Assembly (NCBI RefSeq): GCF_014656455.1
Contig: NZ_BNCL01000013.1
Coordinates: forward strand, 37,349 to 101,348
DNA: 64,000 nucleotides
Direction of reading: 5' to 3'
Origin: Paracoccus aerius
GTDB taxonomy: Bacteria; Pseudomonadota; Alphaproteobacteria; Rhodobacterales; Rhodobacteraceae
Shown: piece by piece, positions 35,017 to 44,441 of the stretch
Numbering within the stretch: position 1 is the stretch's first letter
Layout: the number at the start of each line of letters is the position of its first letter
Notes under the pieces: model-generated
What the model was told of the DNA's origin: nothing
Seen by the model: the letters and a program-made list of their open reading frames with translations, nothing else
Databases searched by the model: none
Program-made: the position numbers and the translations under genes

Positions 35017-35432
35017 GTTATGCAGCAAGCGTCGCCCTGCAGGGGGCGGTGTATCAGCATCTGCGTGCCGATGCGGCGCTGAGCGACCTGGTAGGCGATG
35101 CGATCTTCGACGCGATGCCTGTCGATGCGCCTTCGGGCGTCTTTGTCTCGCTTGGTCCCGAGGATGTGCGGGATGCCGGGGACATGACGGCGGCGGCGTC
35201 GCAGCACGATTTCGTCGTGTCGGTCCTGTCGGGCGCGGACCTGGGCGCGGGCTTTGCGGCGGTCAAGGCCGCAGCCGTGGCGGTGGCCGACGCCTTGGAC
35301 CAGGCCCCCCTGGCGCTGAGCCGGGGGCGGCTGACGGGTTTGTGGTTCCAACGCGCAAGGGCGCGTCGGGTGGAAAACGGTGCTGCGCGGCGGGTCGATC
35401 TGACCTTCCGGGCGCGGATAGATCTGGGCTGA
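35013..35432 (+). CDS. GTA tail terminator, DUF3168 (orfg8)
   Basis: A 139-residue DUF3168 protein that caps the top of the tail tube. The typical start (SVALQGAVYQHLRAD) and VGDAIFDAMP ... FVSLGPEDVRD blocks are visible, with a C-terminal beta segment (VENGAARRVDLTFRARIDLG). Confidence 0.86.
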   Translation: MSYAASVALQGAVYQHLRADAALSDLVGDAIFDAMPVDAPSGVFVSLGPEDVRDAGDMTAAASQHDFVVSVLSGADLGAGFAAVKAAAVAVADALDQAPLALSRGRLTGLWFQRARARRVENGAARRVDLTFRARIDLG

Positions 35433-35444
35433 GGAGTAGAGCCA

Positions 35445-35861
35445 ATGGCGGCACAGAATGGACGCGATCTTCTGATCAAGATGGACATGACCGGCGACGG
35501 GGCGTTCGAGACGATTGCCGGGCTGCGCGCCTCGCGCCTGTCGTTCAACGCCGAGACGGTCGATGTGACCAGCCTGGAAAGCGAAGGCGGCTGGCGCGAG
35601 CTTCTGGGCGGGGCCGGGGTCCGCAGCGCATCAATCTCGGGATCGGGCGTTTTCCGCGACGCCAATACCGACGGGCGGGCGCGCCAGATCTTCTTTGACG
35701 GAGAAGTGCCGCGCTTCCAGGTGGTGATCCCGGACTTCGGCACGGTGGAAGGCCCGTTCCAGATCACTGCGCTGGAATATGCCGGCAGCTATAACGGCGA
35801 GGCGACATATGAGGTGACGATGGCCTCGGCCGGGGCCTTGGCCTTCGTGGCGCTGCCATGA
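35445..35861 (+). CDS. GTA major tail tube protein (orfg9)
   Basis: A 138-residue tail tube protein of the TP901-1 type. It begins with NGRDLLIKMDMTGDG and has the TVDVTSLESEGGWRELLGGAG loop and the QITALEYAGSYNGEATYEVT end, typical of phage tail tubes. It overlaps the next gene by ATGA. Confidence 0.9.
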   Translation: MAAQNGRDLLIKMDMTGDGAFETIAGLRASRLSFNAETVDVTSLESEGGWRELLGGAGVRSASISGSGVFRDANTDGRARQIFFDGEVPRFQVVIPDFGTVEGPFQITALEYAGSYNGEATYEVTMASAGALAFVALP

Positions 35862-36172
35862 CGAACCCGTTGCGCGGTGAGGTCGAGGTTGTGCTGGACG
35901 GCACGCCTTACGTCGCACGGCTGACATTGGGCGCCTTGGCCGAACTGGAACACGACCTGGGCGCAGACAGTCTGATGGCCATTGCCGCGCGCTTCGAGGC
36001 AGGCCGCTTCAGCAGCCGCGACGTGCTGGCGGTGCTGGTGGCGGGCCTTCGCGGCGGCGGCTGGCGCGGCACGGCGGCGGACCTTCTGACGGTCGAGATC
36101 GGCGGCGGTCCGGTCGCGGCGGGCCGTGCCGCGGCCGAGCTTCTGGCGCGGGCGTTCCGGATTGCGGCATGA
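35858..36172 (+). CDS. GTA tail assembly chaperone (orfg10)
   Basis: A 104-residue protein of the gene transfer agent family placed before the tape measure, with the LTLGALAELEHDLGADSL helix typical of the phage tail assembly chaperone group. It ends on ATGA with the next small gene; this pair replaces the frameshift chaperone pair found in many phages. Confidence 0.84.
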   Translation: MTNPLRGEVEVVLDGTPYVARLTLGALAELEHDLGADSLMAIAARFEAGRFSSRDVLAVLVAGLRGGGWRGTAADLLTVEIGGGPVAAGRAAAELLARAFRIAA

Positions 36173-36372
36173 GCGGGGGCCTGGACTGGCCCGGCCTGAT
36201 GCGGGCCGGGATGCGCGGGCTGGGGCTGCGCCCGGACCAGTTCTGGGCGCTGACCCCTGCCGAACTGGCGCTGATGCTGGGCGTCGAGGCGGGGCCGCCC
36301 GCCATGACACGCGACCGGCTGGCGGAACTGGCCGCGCGCTTTCCCGACCGCCCGCGTGACACTTCTGGATAA
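36169..36372 (+). CDS. GTA small tail assembly chaperone (orfg10.1)
   Basis: A 67-residue protein in the place of orfg10.1 (Rcc01693). The motif DWPGLMRAGMRGLGLRPDQF-then-WALTPAEL is characteristic of the small phage tail chaperone family. It is likely to act with orfg10 in folding the tape measure. Confidence 0.85.
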   Translation: MSGGLDWPGLMRAGMRGLGLRPDQFWALTPAELALMLGVEAGPPAMTRDRLAELAARFPDRPRDTSG

Positions 36373-36384
36373 GGGGCAAGGCTT

Positions 36385-37041
36385 ATGGCCAACAAGGACG
36401 GTTTCACCACGACATTGGACGAGCTTGACCAAGGCTTCGGCCAGACCAGCCGCATGACCGCCTCATTCGAGGCAGAATTGGAGCGGCTGCGGCAATCCAT
36501 GACGGTCACTGCCCGCGAGGTCGGCTCGCTCAGTTCCGGCATCGAGGGGGGGCTGCGACGGGCCTTCGACAACCTGATCTTCGACGGCGAGAAGCTGTCG
36601 GACGCGCTGAAGGGCATCGGGCGGTCGATTGCGGACACGGTCTTTTCCATGGCGATGAAGCCGGTCGAGAATGCGCTTGCCGGTTCCTTGGCCCAGGGGA
36701 TCGGCGGAATGCTGTCGGGCGCGGTGCCCTTCGCCGATGGCGGGGCCTTCGTGCAGGGGCGCGTCATGCCCTTTGCCAAGGGCGGAGTCGTCAGCCAGCC
36801 TACGCATTTCCCGATGCGCGGCGCCACCGGCCTGATGGGCGAGGCTGGCCCCGAGGCGATCATGCCGCTGCGCCGCGGCGCGGACGGTCGGCTGGGCGTG
36901 GCGGCCGCAGGTGGCGGGTCGCGGGCGGTCAACGTGACGGTCAACGTCTCGACCCCCGATGTCGCGGGCTTCCAACGCAGCCAGTCGCAGATCGCGGCGC
37001 AACTGGGCCGGGTTCTGGCCCGCGGCGAACGCAACAGCTGA
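36385..37041 (+). CDS. GTA tail tape measure protein (orfg11)
   Basis: A 218-residue tape measure, short as in RcGTA. A long helical N-terminal part (MTASFEAELERLRQSMTVT) is followed by a hydrophobic Gly-rich centre (NALAGSLAQGIGGMLSGAVP) and the FADGGAFVQGRVMPFAKGG and GEAGPEAIMPL blocks typical of tape measure ends. It sets a short tail. Confidence 0.87.
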   Translation: MANKDGFTTTLDELDQGFGQTSRMTASFEAELERLRQSMTVTAREVGSLSSGIEGGLRRAFDNLIFDGEKLSDALKGIGRSIADTVFSMAMKPVENALAGSLAQGIGGMLSGAVPFADGGAFVQGRVMPFAKGGVVSQPTHFPMRGATGLMGEAGPEAIMPLRRGADGRLGVAAAGGGSRAVNVTVNVSTPDVAGFQRSQSQIAAQLGRVLARGERNS

Positions 37042-37054
37042 AACAGGGACGGCA

Positions 37055-37687
37055 ATGGCATTTCACGAGGTAAGATTTCCCGCGAACCTGTCCTTCGGAT
37101 CGGTGGGCGGGCCGGAACGACGCACCGAGATCGTCGCGCTTGCCAGCGGGTTCGAGGAACGCAACACGCCTTGGGCCCATGCACGGCGCCGCTATGACGC
37201 GGGGATGGGCCTGCGGTCGCTGGACGACCTGTCGGCCTTGGTTGCATTCTTCGAGGCGCGGGCGGGGCAGCTGCATGGGTTCCGCTGGAAGGACTGGTCC
37301 GACTACAAAAGCTGCCTTCCGTCGCGTGCGCCGTCCTTCGGCGATCAGGTCATTGCGAAGGGTGACGGCGCGACGAAAGTCTTTCAGCTGACCAAGACCT
37401 ATTCATCTGGGCCTGGCCACTATACCCGGCCGATCAACAAGCCGGTCAAGGACAGCGTCCGCGCGGGAATCGGTGGCAGCGAAGTGTTCCTCGGCGCCCA
37501 CTATCAGGTCGATCACGCCAAGGGGCTGATCACCTTCAGCGACGCCCCCGATCCAGGAGCCGAGGTAACAGCCGGCTATGATTTCGACGTTCCTGTCCGC
37601 TTCGATACCGACCGGATCGCCGTCTCGGTTGCGTCCTTCCAGGCAGGCGAGATGCCTGCGATCCCGGTGATCGAGGTGCGGGTATGA
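37055..37687 (+). CDS. GTA distal tail protein, DUF2460 (orfg12)
   Basis: A 210-residue DUF2460 protein at the tip of the tail tube. Signature blocks: FHEVRFPANLSFGSVGGPER, GLRSLDDLSALVAFFEAR, FRWKDWSDYKS and the PVRFDTDRIAVS end. The stop overlaps the hub gene start (ATGA). Confidence 0.9.
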   Translation: MAFHEVRFPANLSFGSVGGPERRTEIVALASGFEERNTPWAHARRRYDAGMGLRSLDDLSALVAFFEARAGQLHGFRWKDWSDYKSCLPSRAPSFGDQVIAKGDGATKVFQLTKTYSSGPGHYTRPINKPVKDSVRAGIGGSEVFLGAHYQVDHAKGLITFSDAPDPGAEVTAGYDFDVPVRFDTDRIAVSVASFQAGEMPAIPVIEVRV

Positions 37688-38517
37688 CGGTCACGACAAT
37701 CGCACGCGCCTGGATGGTGCGCCGTGGCGACGGGATGGTTCTGGGATTTACCGATCATGACGCCGCGCTGACCTTTGGCGGGATAACCTTCCGGCCCGAT
37801 CACGGCATGTCGGCCCGCGCCCTGGTTCAGGCGACGGGACTGTCGGTCGACAATTCCGAGGCCGAAGGCGCGCTGTCTGATGATTCCATCACGGAGAAAG
37901 ATGTCCTTGCAGGCCGGTGGGATGGTGCCGAGGTCAAGATGTGGGAAGTCGACTGGGCAGATGTCGCCCGCCGCCGCCTGGTCTTCGCCGGCAGCCTGGG
38001 CGAGATTGCTCGCTCGCAGGGCGCCTTCCGCGCCGAACTGCGCGGTCTGTCCGAGCCGCTTAACATGGCGCGCGGGCGTGTTTTCCATCCGCGCTGCTCG
38101 GCCCGGTTGGGCGACGGCCGCTGCAAGCTGGCGCTGACGGGTGAGACATTCGTGGCCGAGGCCCGGATCACAACCATCGAGGACGGGCGCATCCTGCGCT
38201 TTGCCAATTTTCCGGTCTACGAGGCCGGCTGGTTCGAAAGGGGCAGCCTGAATGTCCTGAGCGGCGAAGCCGATGGGCTGAGAGCCACGATCAAGAACGA
38301 TACCGCATTGCCGGGCGGGCTGCGCGAGATCGAGTTGTGGCAGGGCCTGGGCATCACGCCGGCGGCAGCGGACCGGGTGCGGCTTGTGGCGGGCTGCGAC
38401 AAGCGTGCCGCGACTTGCCGCGAGAAGTTCGGCAATTTTGTCAACTTCCGCGGCTTTCCGCATCTTCCGTCCGAGGATTGGATCATGGCGCCGCAAGCGG
38501 GATATCGTCATGGTTGA
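37684..38517 (+). CDS. GTA hub protein, DUF2163 (orfg13)
   Basis: A 277-residue DUF2163/phage BR0599-like hub protein. Four conserved cysteines (CSARLGDGRC and CDKRAATC) stand where lambda gpL-type hub proteins carry an iron-sulfur cluster. The start TTIARAWMVRRGDGMVLGFT and NDTALPGGLREIELWQ blocks fit. It overlaps the peptidase gene by 8 bp. Confidence 0.88.
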   Translation: MTVTTIARAWMVRRGDGMVLGFTDHDAALTFGGITFRPDHGMSARALVQATGLSVDNSEAEGALSDDSITEKDVLAGRWDGAEVKMWEVDWADVARRRLVFAGSLGEIARSQGAFRAELRGLSEPLNMARGRVFHPRCSARLGDGRCKLALTGETFVAEARITTIEDGRILRFANFPVYEAGWFERGSLNVLSGEADGLRATIKNDTALPGGLREIELWQGLGITPAAADRVRLVAGCDKRAATCREKFGNFVNFRGFPHLPSEDWIMAPQAGYRHG

Positions 38518-38938
38518 GGATGTGGTGAGCCTCGCGCGCGGGTGGATCGGCACGCCCTATCAGCACCAGGCCAGCACCAAGGGCGTCGCTTGCGACTGCC
38601 TGGGCCTGATCCGCGGCATCTGGCGTGAACGATACGGCGCCGAACCGGAGGCGCCGCCATCCTATACGCCTGACTGGGGCGAGGGCGGCGGACATGAAGT
38701 CCTGATGGAGGCCGCGCTGCGCCATCTTGTTCCCGTGGCGCGCGAAGATGCGATGCGGCCGGGGGACGTGCTGCTGTTCCGGATGCGCGCCGGAGCGGTT
38801 GCCAAGCACCTTGGCATCCTGTGCGAGGCGGGCGAGGCGCCGAGGTTCATCCATGCCTATAACGCGCATGGCGTCATCGACAGCCCGTTGACGACGCCCT
38901 GGCAGAACCGGATCGCTGGCCGGTTCCGTTTTCCCTGA
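38510..38938 (+). CDS. GTA cell-wall peptidase, NlpC/P60 type (orfg14)
   Basis: A 142-residue NlpC/P60-like peptidase that probably helps the tail cross the recipient wall. The nucleophile is Cys in VACDCLGLIRG (about residue 29), the His is in VAKHLGILCE, and RPGDVLLFRM precedes it. The ATG at 38510 gives the normal start VEDVVSLARGWIGTPY. Confidence 0.88.
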   Translation: MVEDVVSLARGWIGTPYQHQASTKGVACDCLGLIRGIWRERYGAEPEAPPSYTPDWGEGGGHEVLMEAALRHLVPVAREDAMRPGDVLLFRMRAGAVAKHLGILCEAGEAPRFIHAYNAHGVIDSPLTTPWQNRIAGRFRFP

Positions 38939-38959
38939 ATTCAGACTTAGGAGGCCATC

Positions 38960-41900
38960 ATGGCGACCATCGTGCTGTCCGCCGTAGGCGCGTCGATTGG
39001 CGGAAGCTTCGGCGGCGCGGTTCTGGGCCTGTCGGGTGCCGTGATCGGCCGCGCGGTTGGTGCGACCGTTGGACGGGTCATCGACCAGCGGCTGCTGGGC
39101 AGCGGCTCGAAGGCCGTCGAAACCGGCCGGATCGACCGGCTGCGCCTGCAGACTGCGGGCGAGGGTGCGCCCATTCCTCGCATCTGGGGCCAGATGCGGC
39201 TGCCGGGGCACGTCATCTGGGCCTCGCCGCTTGAGGAGATTGCGCGGTCCGAGGATGCGGGCGGTGGCAAGGGAACGCCGCGGTCCACCGTCACCCAGAT
39301 CAGCTATCGCCTGTCGGTGGCCCTTGCACTGTGCGAGGGCCGGATCCTGGGGGTCGGCCGCGTCTGGGCGGATGGTGAGGAAATCTCGGCGGATGACCTG
39401 AACATGCGCGTCTACAACGGCGACGAGGATCAGCGCCCTGACCCTGCAGTCGAAGCGCATGAGGGCGATATGGCGCCGGCCTATCGCGGGCTGGCCTATG
39501 TCGTGCTGGAAGACCTGAACCTCGAGGCCTGGGGCAACCGCATGCCGCAGCTAAGCTTTGAGGTCACGTCGCCTGCGCAGGACGGAAGCGGTCTGTGCCG
39601 CGATGTGCGGGCAGTGGCGCTGATTCCGGGCACCGGCGAGTATTCCTTGGCGACCACCGCGGTCAATCAGGATCTGGGCCTGGGCGAGTTGCGCACGACG
39701 AACGTCAACACGCCAATGGGCGGCACGGATTTCACGGCCTCGATGAACATCCTGGGGCGCGAACTGCCCAATGTCGGTTCGGTGTCGCTTGTTGTGTCCT
39801 GGTTCGGAAGCGACTTGCGGATCAACCGCTGCACGGTCCAGCCGAAGGTCGAGCAGAAGGAGATCGACGGGTCCGAGATGCCCTGGTCCGTCGCCGGGAT
39901 CGACCGACAGGCTGCAGTCCAGGTCGCGCGGGTGAACGACCGGCCGATCTATGGCGGGACGCCTGCTGACCAATCGGTTGTCGAGGCCTTGCGGTCCATC
40001 GCCGCATCGGGGCGCAAGGCGGTGTTCTATCCTTTCATCCTGATGGAGCAACTGGCGGGCAATGGCCTGGCCGATCCCTATGGCGCGCAAGAACAGCCGG
40101 TCATGCCCTGGCGCGGCCGGGTCACCACGTCGCGTGCGCCGGGTCAGCCTGGATCCGTCGACGGGACGGCCGCTGCCCAGGCGGAGGTAGAGGCGTTCTT
40201 CGGAACGGCGGCGATCAGCGACTTCCGGCGAGAGGGTGACAAGGTCTCGTATCATGGCCCCGATCAGTGGTCCTATCGCCGCTTCATCCTGCATTACGCC
40301 CATCTTTCTGCGGCGGCCGGGGGCATCGACGCCTTCCTGATCGGGTCCGAAATGGTTGGCATGACCCAGATCCGGGGCGCAGGGAACAGCTATCCTGCCG
40401 TTCAGCAACTGTGCCGCCTGGCCGAAGATGTGCGCGCGATCCTGGGGCCTTCGGTCAAGATCGGCTATGCCGCCGACTGGTCCGAGTACTTTGGCCACCA
40501 CCCCGGCGGCGGAGAGCTGTTCTTCCACCTCGATCCGCTTTGGTCGCATCCGGACATCGATTTCATCGGCATCGACAACTACATGCCGCTGTCCGACTGG
40601 CGCGACGGAGAGGATCATCTGGACGCGAAGTGGGGTCGCATCGGCAACCCCGAATACCTGGCGGGGAACGTCTGCGGCGGCGAGGGCTATGACTGGTATT
40701 ACGCCAGCGATGCGGATCGGGACGCGCAGATCAGGACGCCGATTACCGACGGCGGCTATGACGAGGCCTGGGTCTGGCGCTACAAGGACCTGGCCGGGTG
40801 GTGGCAGAACCTGCATTACAACCGTCCGAAAGGCGTCCGCTCTCGTGAAGCGACGGGGTGGGTGCCCGGGTCGAAGCCGATCTGGTTCACCGAATATGGC
40901 TGCGCCGCATTGGACAAGGCCACGAACCAGCCGAACAAGTTCCTGGGCGCAATGAGTTCGGAAAGCACGTTGCCCCATTACTCCAATGGGCAGCGGGACG
41001 ATGCGATCCAGGCGGCCTATATCCAGGCGGTGACCTCTTACTGGTCCAAGCCCGCCAACAATCCCGCACGGGCGGCTGGCGGCCGGATGGTGGTGCTGGA
41101 CCGGGCGCATGTCTGGTGCTGGGACGCACGTCCTTACCCGGCCTTTCCGGGCAGGCCCGACCTTTGGTCGGACGGTCCGGCCTGGCAGAGGGGTCACTGG
41201 CTGAACGGGCGGGCCGGATCGGTCATGCTGGCCGCGGTCATAGCAGATATCTGCCGTGAGGCAGGCGTTTCCAACTTCGACGTAAGCGCCGTCACCGGCG
41301 TTGTTCGCGGCTTCCATGTCAACGGGGGTGAAACCGGCCGGGCCGCGCTGCAACCGATCCTGCTGGCGCATGGCATTGATGCGGTCGAACGCGACGGCTG
41401 CCTGTGCTTCATCCCGCGCGACGGGACGGTGAAGCGTGCCTTGGGGCGCGAGCATCTGGCGGTTGCAGACGAGGTTCGCGGTCTTGAAACCGTCCGGGCC
41501 GCGCAGGCGGAATTGTCGGGGCGGCTTCGGCTGACGCATGTCGAATCGGGCGGCGATTATGCCGCTGCCACAGCCGAAGCCAGCCTGGCCGACGCCCGGG
41601 GAGAAACCGTCAGCGACAGCGAGTTTCCGATGTCGCTGACCCGGGCTGAAGGCCGTGCCATCGCCGAGCGCTGGTTGGCCGAGTCAGTCGTGTCGCGTGA
41701 CACGGCGCGCTTCGTCCTGCCGCCGTCCCAGGCCGATCTTGGCCCCGGCGACGTTGTCCTGATGGATGACGGCCGGGCCGAACCGAAGCGGTGGCGGATC
41801 GATCGGGCGGAAAGGGCGGGCGCCATTACGGTTGATGCCGTCCGTGTCGAGCCCGGCGTCTATCGCCAGGCCGCCGCGAACGAGGATGACGCCATTGTCA

Positions 41901-42844
41901 CGCGCTACAGTCCGCCGCTGCCGGTCTGGTCGCTGTTCCTGGACCTTCCGCTTCTGAAAGGGGATGAGCAGCCCCATGCCCCCTATCTGGCGGCGACGGC
42001 AAAGCCTTGGCCGGGATCGGTCGTCGCCTATTCCTCGGTCGAGGACGAGGGAGGGTTCGAACTGAACACCACCTTGCGGCGCCGCGCCTTTATCGGCCGG
42101 ACCGAAACGGTTCTGCATCGTGCCCGCGCTGGCGTGCTTGACCGAGGAGAGCCCTTGCGCATCCGCCTGAAGGACGGCGCCCTGCGGTCGGTCGGTCTGA
42201 AGGCTTTGCTGGCAGGAGGAAACGCCTTGGCCATCGGCGACGGGTCGCTGGAGAATTGGGAAGTCATCCAGTTCGCCAAGGCTGTCCCGGTCGAGAGAAA
42301 CCTGTGGGAGATCAGCGACAGGTTGCGTGGCCAGGCTGGGACGGATGGAACCATGCCGGACGCCTGGCCGGAAGGCAGCATCGTCGTCTTGCTGGACGGA
42401 GCCGCGCAGCAGGTGAACCTGCCGCCATCGGCGAGGGGGCAAGACCGCTTCTGGCGGATCGGACCTGCGCGTCGGCCCTTCGACGATCCCAGCTATCGCG
42501 CGAAGACGACGCAGGTGCGGGGCATCGGGTTGAGGCCTTATGCGCCCTGTCACCTGCGGCTCGAGGGGCGGGCGGTCAGCTGGATCCGGCGCAGCCGCAT
42601 CGATGGCGACGGCTGGGACGGGGCCGATATCCTCCTGGGCGAGGTTCAGGAGCGTTACCGGGTCCGCATCCTGCAAGGCGGCATCATCCGGCACGAGGCC
42701 GAGGTCGGGCGGCCCGACTATACACTGCCCGAGCAGGTTTGGGCTGATGCCCTTGCGGGTGGTGCTTTCACTGTGGCCGTAGCGCAGCTGTCCGACCAGT
42801 TCGGGCCCGGCCCCTTTGCCAGGAGGATTTTCAATGACCAATGA
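38960..42844 (+). CDS. GTA baseplate megatron protein (orfg15)
   Basis: A 1294-residue tail tip protein with host-specificity role. The start (ATIVLSAVGASIGGSFGGAV) is a hydrophobic Gly-rich segment typical of the family. A glycoside hydrolase TIM-barrel-like domain occupies about residues 420-740, with HLDPLWSHPDIDFIGIDNYM and WFTEYGCAALDK. It is followed by a phage tail protein domain (about 790-950) and C-terminal beta regions. It overlaps the next gene by 11 bp. Confidence 0.93.
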   Translation: MATIVLSAVGASIGGSFGGAVLGLSGAVIGRAVGATVGRVIDQRLLGSGSKAVETGRIDRLRLQTAGEGAPIPRIWGQMRLPGHVIWASPLEEIARSEDAGGGKGTPRSTVTQISYRLSVALALCEGRILGVGRVWADGEEISADDLNMRVYNGDEDQRPDPAVEAHEGDMAPAYRGLAYVVLEDLNLEAWGNRMPQLSFEVTSPAQDGSGLCRDVRAVALIPGTGEYSLATTAVNQDLGLGELRTTNVNTPMGGTDFTASMNILGRELPNVGSVSLVVSWFGSDLRINRCTVQPKVEQKEIDGSEMPWSVAGIDRQAAVQVARVNDRPIYGGTPADQSVVEALRSIAASGRKAVFYPFILMEQLAGNGLADPYGAQEQPVMPWRGRVTTSRAPGQPGSVDGTAAAQAEVEAFFGTAAISDFRREGDKVSYHGPDQWSYRRFILHYAHLSAAAGGIDAFLIGSEMVGMTQIRGAGNSYPAVQQLCRLAEDVRAILGPSVKIGYAADWSEYFGHHPGGGELFFHLDPLWSHPDIDFIGIDNYMPLSDWRDGEDHLDAKWGRIGNPEYLAGNVCGGEGYDWYYASDADRDAQIRTPITDGGYDEAWVWRYKDLAGWWQNLHYNRPKGVRSREATGWVPGSKPIWFTEYGCAALDKATNQPNKFLGAMSSESTLPHYSNGQRDDAIQAAYIQAVTSYWSKPANNPARAAGGRMVVLDRAHVWCWDARPYPAFPGRPDLWSDGPAWQRGHWLNGRAGSVMLAAVIADICREAGVSNFDVSAVTGVVRGFHVNGGETGRAALQPILLAHGIDAVERDGCLCFIPRDGTVKRALGREHLAVADEVRGLETVRAAQAELSGRLRLTHVESGGDYAAATAEASLADARGETVSDSEFPMSLTRAEGRAIAERWLAESVVSRDTARFVLPPSQADLGPGDVVLMDDGRAEPKRWRIDRAERAGAITVDAVRVEPGVYRQAAANEDDAIVTRYSPPLPVWSLFLDLPLLKGDEQPHAPYLAATAKPWPGSVVAYSSVEDEGGFELNTTLRRRAFIGRTETVLHRARAGVLDRGEPLRIRLKDGALRSVGLKALLAGGNALAIGDGSLENWEVIQFAKAVPVERNLWEISDRLRGQAGTDGTMPDAWPEGSIVVLLDGAAQQVNLPPSARGQDRFWRIGPARRPFDDPSYRAKTTQVRGIGLRPYAPCHLRLEGRAVSWIRRSRIDGDGWDGADILLGEVQERYRVRILQGGIIRHEAEVGRPDYTLPEQVWADALAGGAFTVAVAQLSDQFGPGPFARRIFNDQ

Positions 42845-43544
42845 AACCATGCGCCTTCAGTTGCCTTTGCTTCAGCCTGCACAGGCCCAGAAGCATTTCA
42901 CGGTGAACGAGGCGCTGATGCGCCTTGATGGCCTGACCAATGCGGTTCTGGAAAGCACGGTTGTCGCGTCACCGCCAGCGGCCGTGATCGATGGCCAATG
43001 CTGGTGGGTGCCGCAAGGGGCGACCGGCGCCTGGTCCGGCAAGGGGGGGCGAATTGCAGTCGGATCGAACGGCGGCTGGGTTTACGTCGCCCCGGCTCGC
43101 GGGATGCGGGCCTTTGTGGCTGATCGCGGGGTCGAGGCGATCTTTGACGGGCAGGGGTGGTTCATGGGCGCGGCCAGCTTTGGCCCGATGGGGTCGGGCC
43201 TTTCCTTCGGCATGGCCGAGGGCGAGGTGACGGTCGCGACGGGCGCAAGCTTCAACACCGGGATCGCCATTCCCGCCGGTTCCATGGTCATCGGGGCTGT
43301 GGCGCGTGTCACGCAGGCGCTGACCGGGACCCTGGCGACCTGGCGGCTTGGCACGGCTGATTCGACGAACCGCTTTGGCCAGGGCCTTGGCAAAGGGGCC
43401 GGATCCTGGGCACGCGGGATGCTGGGCGCGCCCATGACCTATTATGACAGCGCGAACCTGCTGATGACCGGCGAGGGGGGCGGCTTCACCGGCGGCAAGG
43501 TCAAGCTGGCCGTCCATTGGCTGCAGCTTCGCCTGCCGGACTGA
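42834..43544 (+). CDS. DUF2793 protein at the end of the GTA cluster
   Basis: A 236-residue protein with the DUF2793 start pattern (LQLPLLQPAQAQKHFTVNEA, MRLDGLTN) followed by Gly-rich beta repeats. It is coupled to the megatron gene by an 11-bp overlap, so it probably belongs to the particle, perhaps as a tail fibre or tip decoration. The closest role is inferred from context only. Confidence 0.8.
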   Translation: MTNETMRLQLPLLQPAQAQKHFTVNEALMRLDGLTNAVLESTVVASPPAAVIDGQCWWVPQGATGAWSGKGGRIAVGSNGGWVYVAPARGMRAFVADRGVEAIFDGQGWFMGAASFGPMGSGLSFGMAEGEVTVATGASFNTGIAIPAGSMVIGAVARVTQALTGTLATWRLGTADSTNRFGQGLGKGAGSWARGMLGAPMTYYDSANLLMTGEGGGFTGGKVKLAVHWLQLRLPD

Positions 43545-43610
43545 GCGGCATCCTTTCACCTGCCGACCATTCGCGCTAAGAAGATCCCGAGACTGGTCTG
43601 GATCTGTGAC

Positions 43611-44441
43611 ATGAACATGCAAAGCAGCGGCAACAAGAACCTGGGACTGGATCGCGACGCGATCTGGTCGCAGCTGCGGGACGAGGCCCGGTCGGCGGTT
43701 CAGGACGAGCCGTTGCTGGGCGCGCTGATCCATGCGGGCCTTTTGCATCACCACAGCCTGGAAGGCGCCTTGGCCTATCGCTTTTCGCTCAAGCTCGCCA
43801 GCGGCGAGATGAGCGAGCAGATCCTGCGCGAGATCGCGGACCAGGCTTACCGGACTTCGCCCGAACTGGGGGATGCCGCGCGCGCCGATCTGATGGCGGT
43901 CTATGACCGCGATCCGGCCACGCATCGGTTGCTTCAGCCGATCCTGTTCTTCAAGGGGTTCCAAGCCCTGCAGGCCTATCGCATGGCGCATTGGCTGTGG
44001 CAGCAGGGGCGATGCGACATGGCCTATTTCGTCCAGATGCGCTGTTCGGAATGCTTTGGCGTGGACATCCATCCGGCGGCAATCATTGGCACCGGGGTGA
44101 TGATCGACCATGCCCATTCCATCGTGATCGGGGAAACAGCGACTGTCGGCAATGACGTGTCGATGCTGCATTCCGTTACCCTTGGCGGGACAGGCAAGGA
44201 AGACGGGGATCGTCATCCGAAGATCGGGGACGGCGTGATGATCGGGGCAGGCGCGAAAGTGCTTGGCAATATCCGCGTCGGTCACCATTCGCGCATTGCG
44301 GCGGGTTCCGTCGTGCTGCACGAGGTTCCGTCATGCAAGACCGTTGCCGGGGTTCCTGCCCGTGTAATCGGCGACGCAGGCTGCCCCGAACCGTCGCAGA
44401 GCATGAACCAGTTGCTGGGCCTGGGGGAAGACTACCTTTGA
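43611..44441 (+). CDS. cysE: Serine O-acetyltransferase
   Basis: A 276-residue enzyme that makes O-acetylserine for cysteine synthesis. The N-terminal helical part (to about 150) is followed by left-handed beta-helix hexapeptide repeats ([40 protein letters not shown]). It converges on pyrD with a 10-bp overlap of stop regions. No strong ribosome site was seen at the start; ATG 43617 is an alternative. Confidence 0.93.
   Translation: MNMQSSGNKNLGLDRDAIWSQLRDEARSAVQDEPLLGALIHAGLLHHHSLEGALAYRFSLKLASGEMSEQILREIADQAYRTSPELGDAARADLMAVYDRDPATHRLLQPILFFKGFQALQAYRMAHWLWQQGRCDMAYFVQMRCSECFGVDIHPAAIIGTGVMIDHAHSIVIGETATVGNDVSMLHSVTLGGTGKEDGDRHPKIGDGVMIGAGAKVLGNIRVGHHSRIAAGSVVLHEVPSCKTVAGVPARVIGDAGCPEPSQSMNQLLGLGEDYL

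Noticed and set aside
28830..43544. An ordinary prophage.
   Set aside because: No integrase, repressor, replication or attachment site is seen, and gene order and families match RcGTA.
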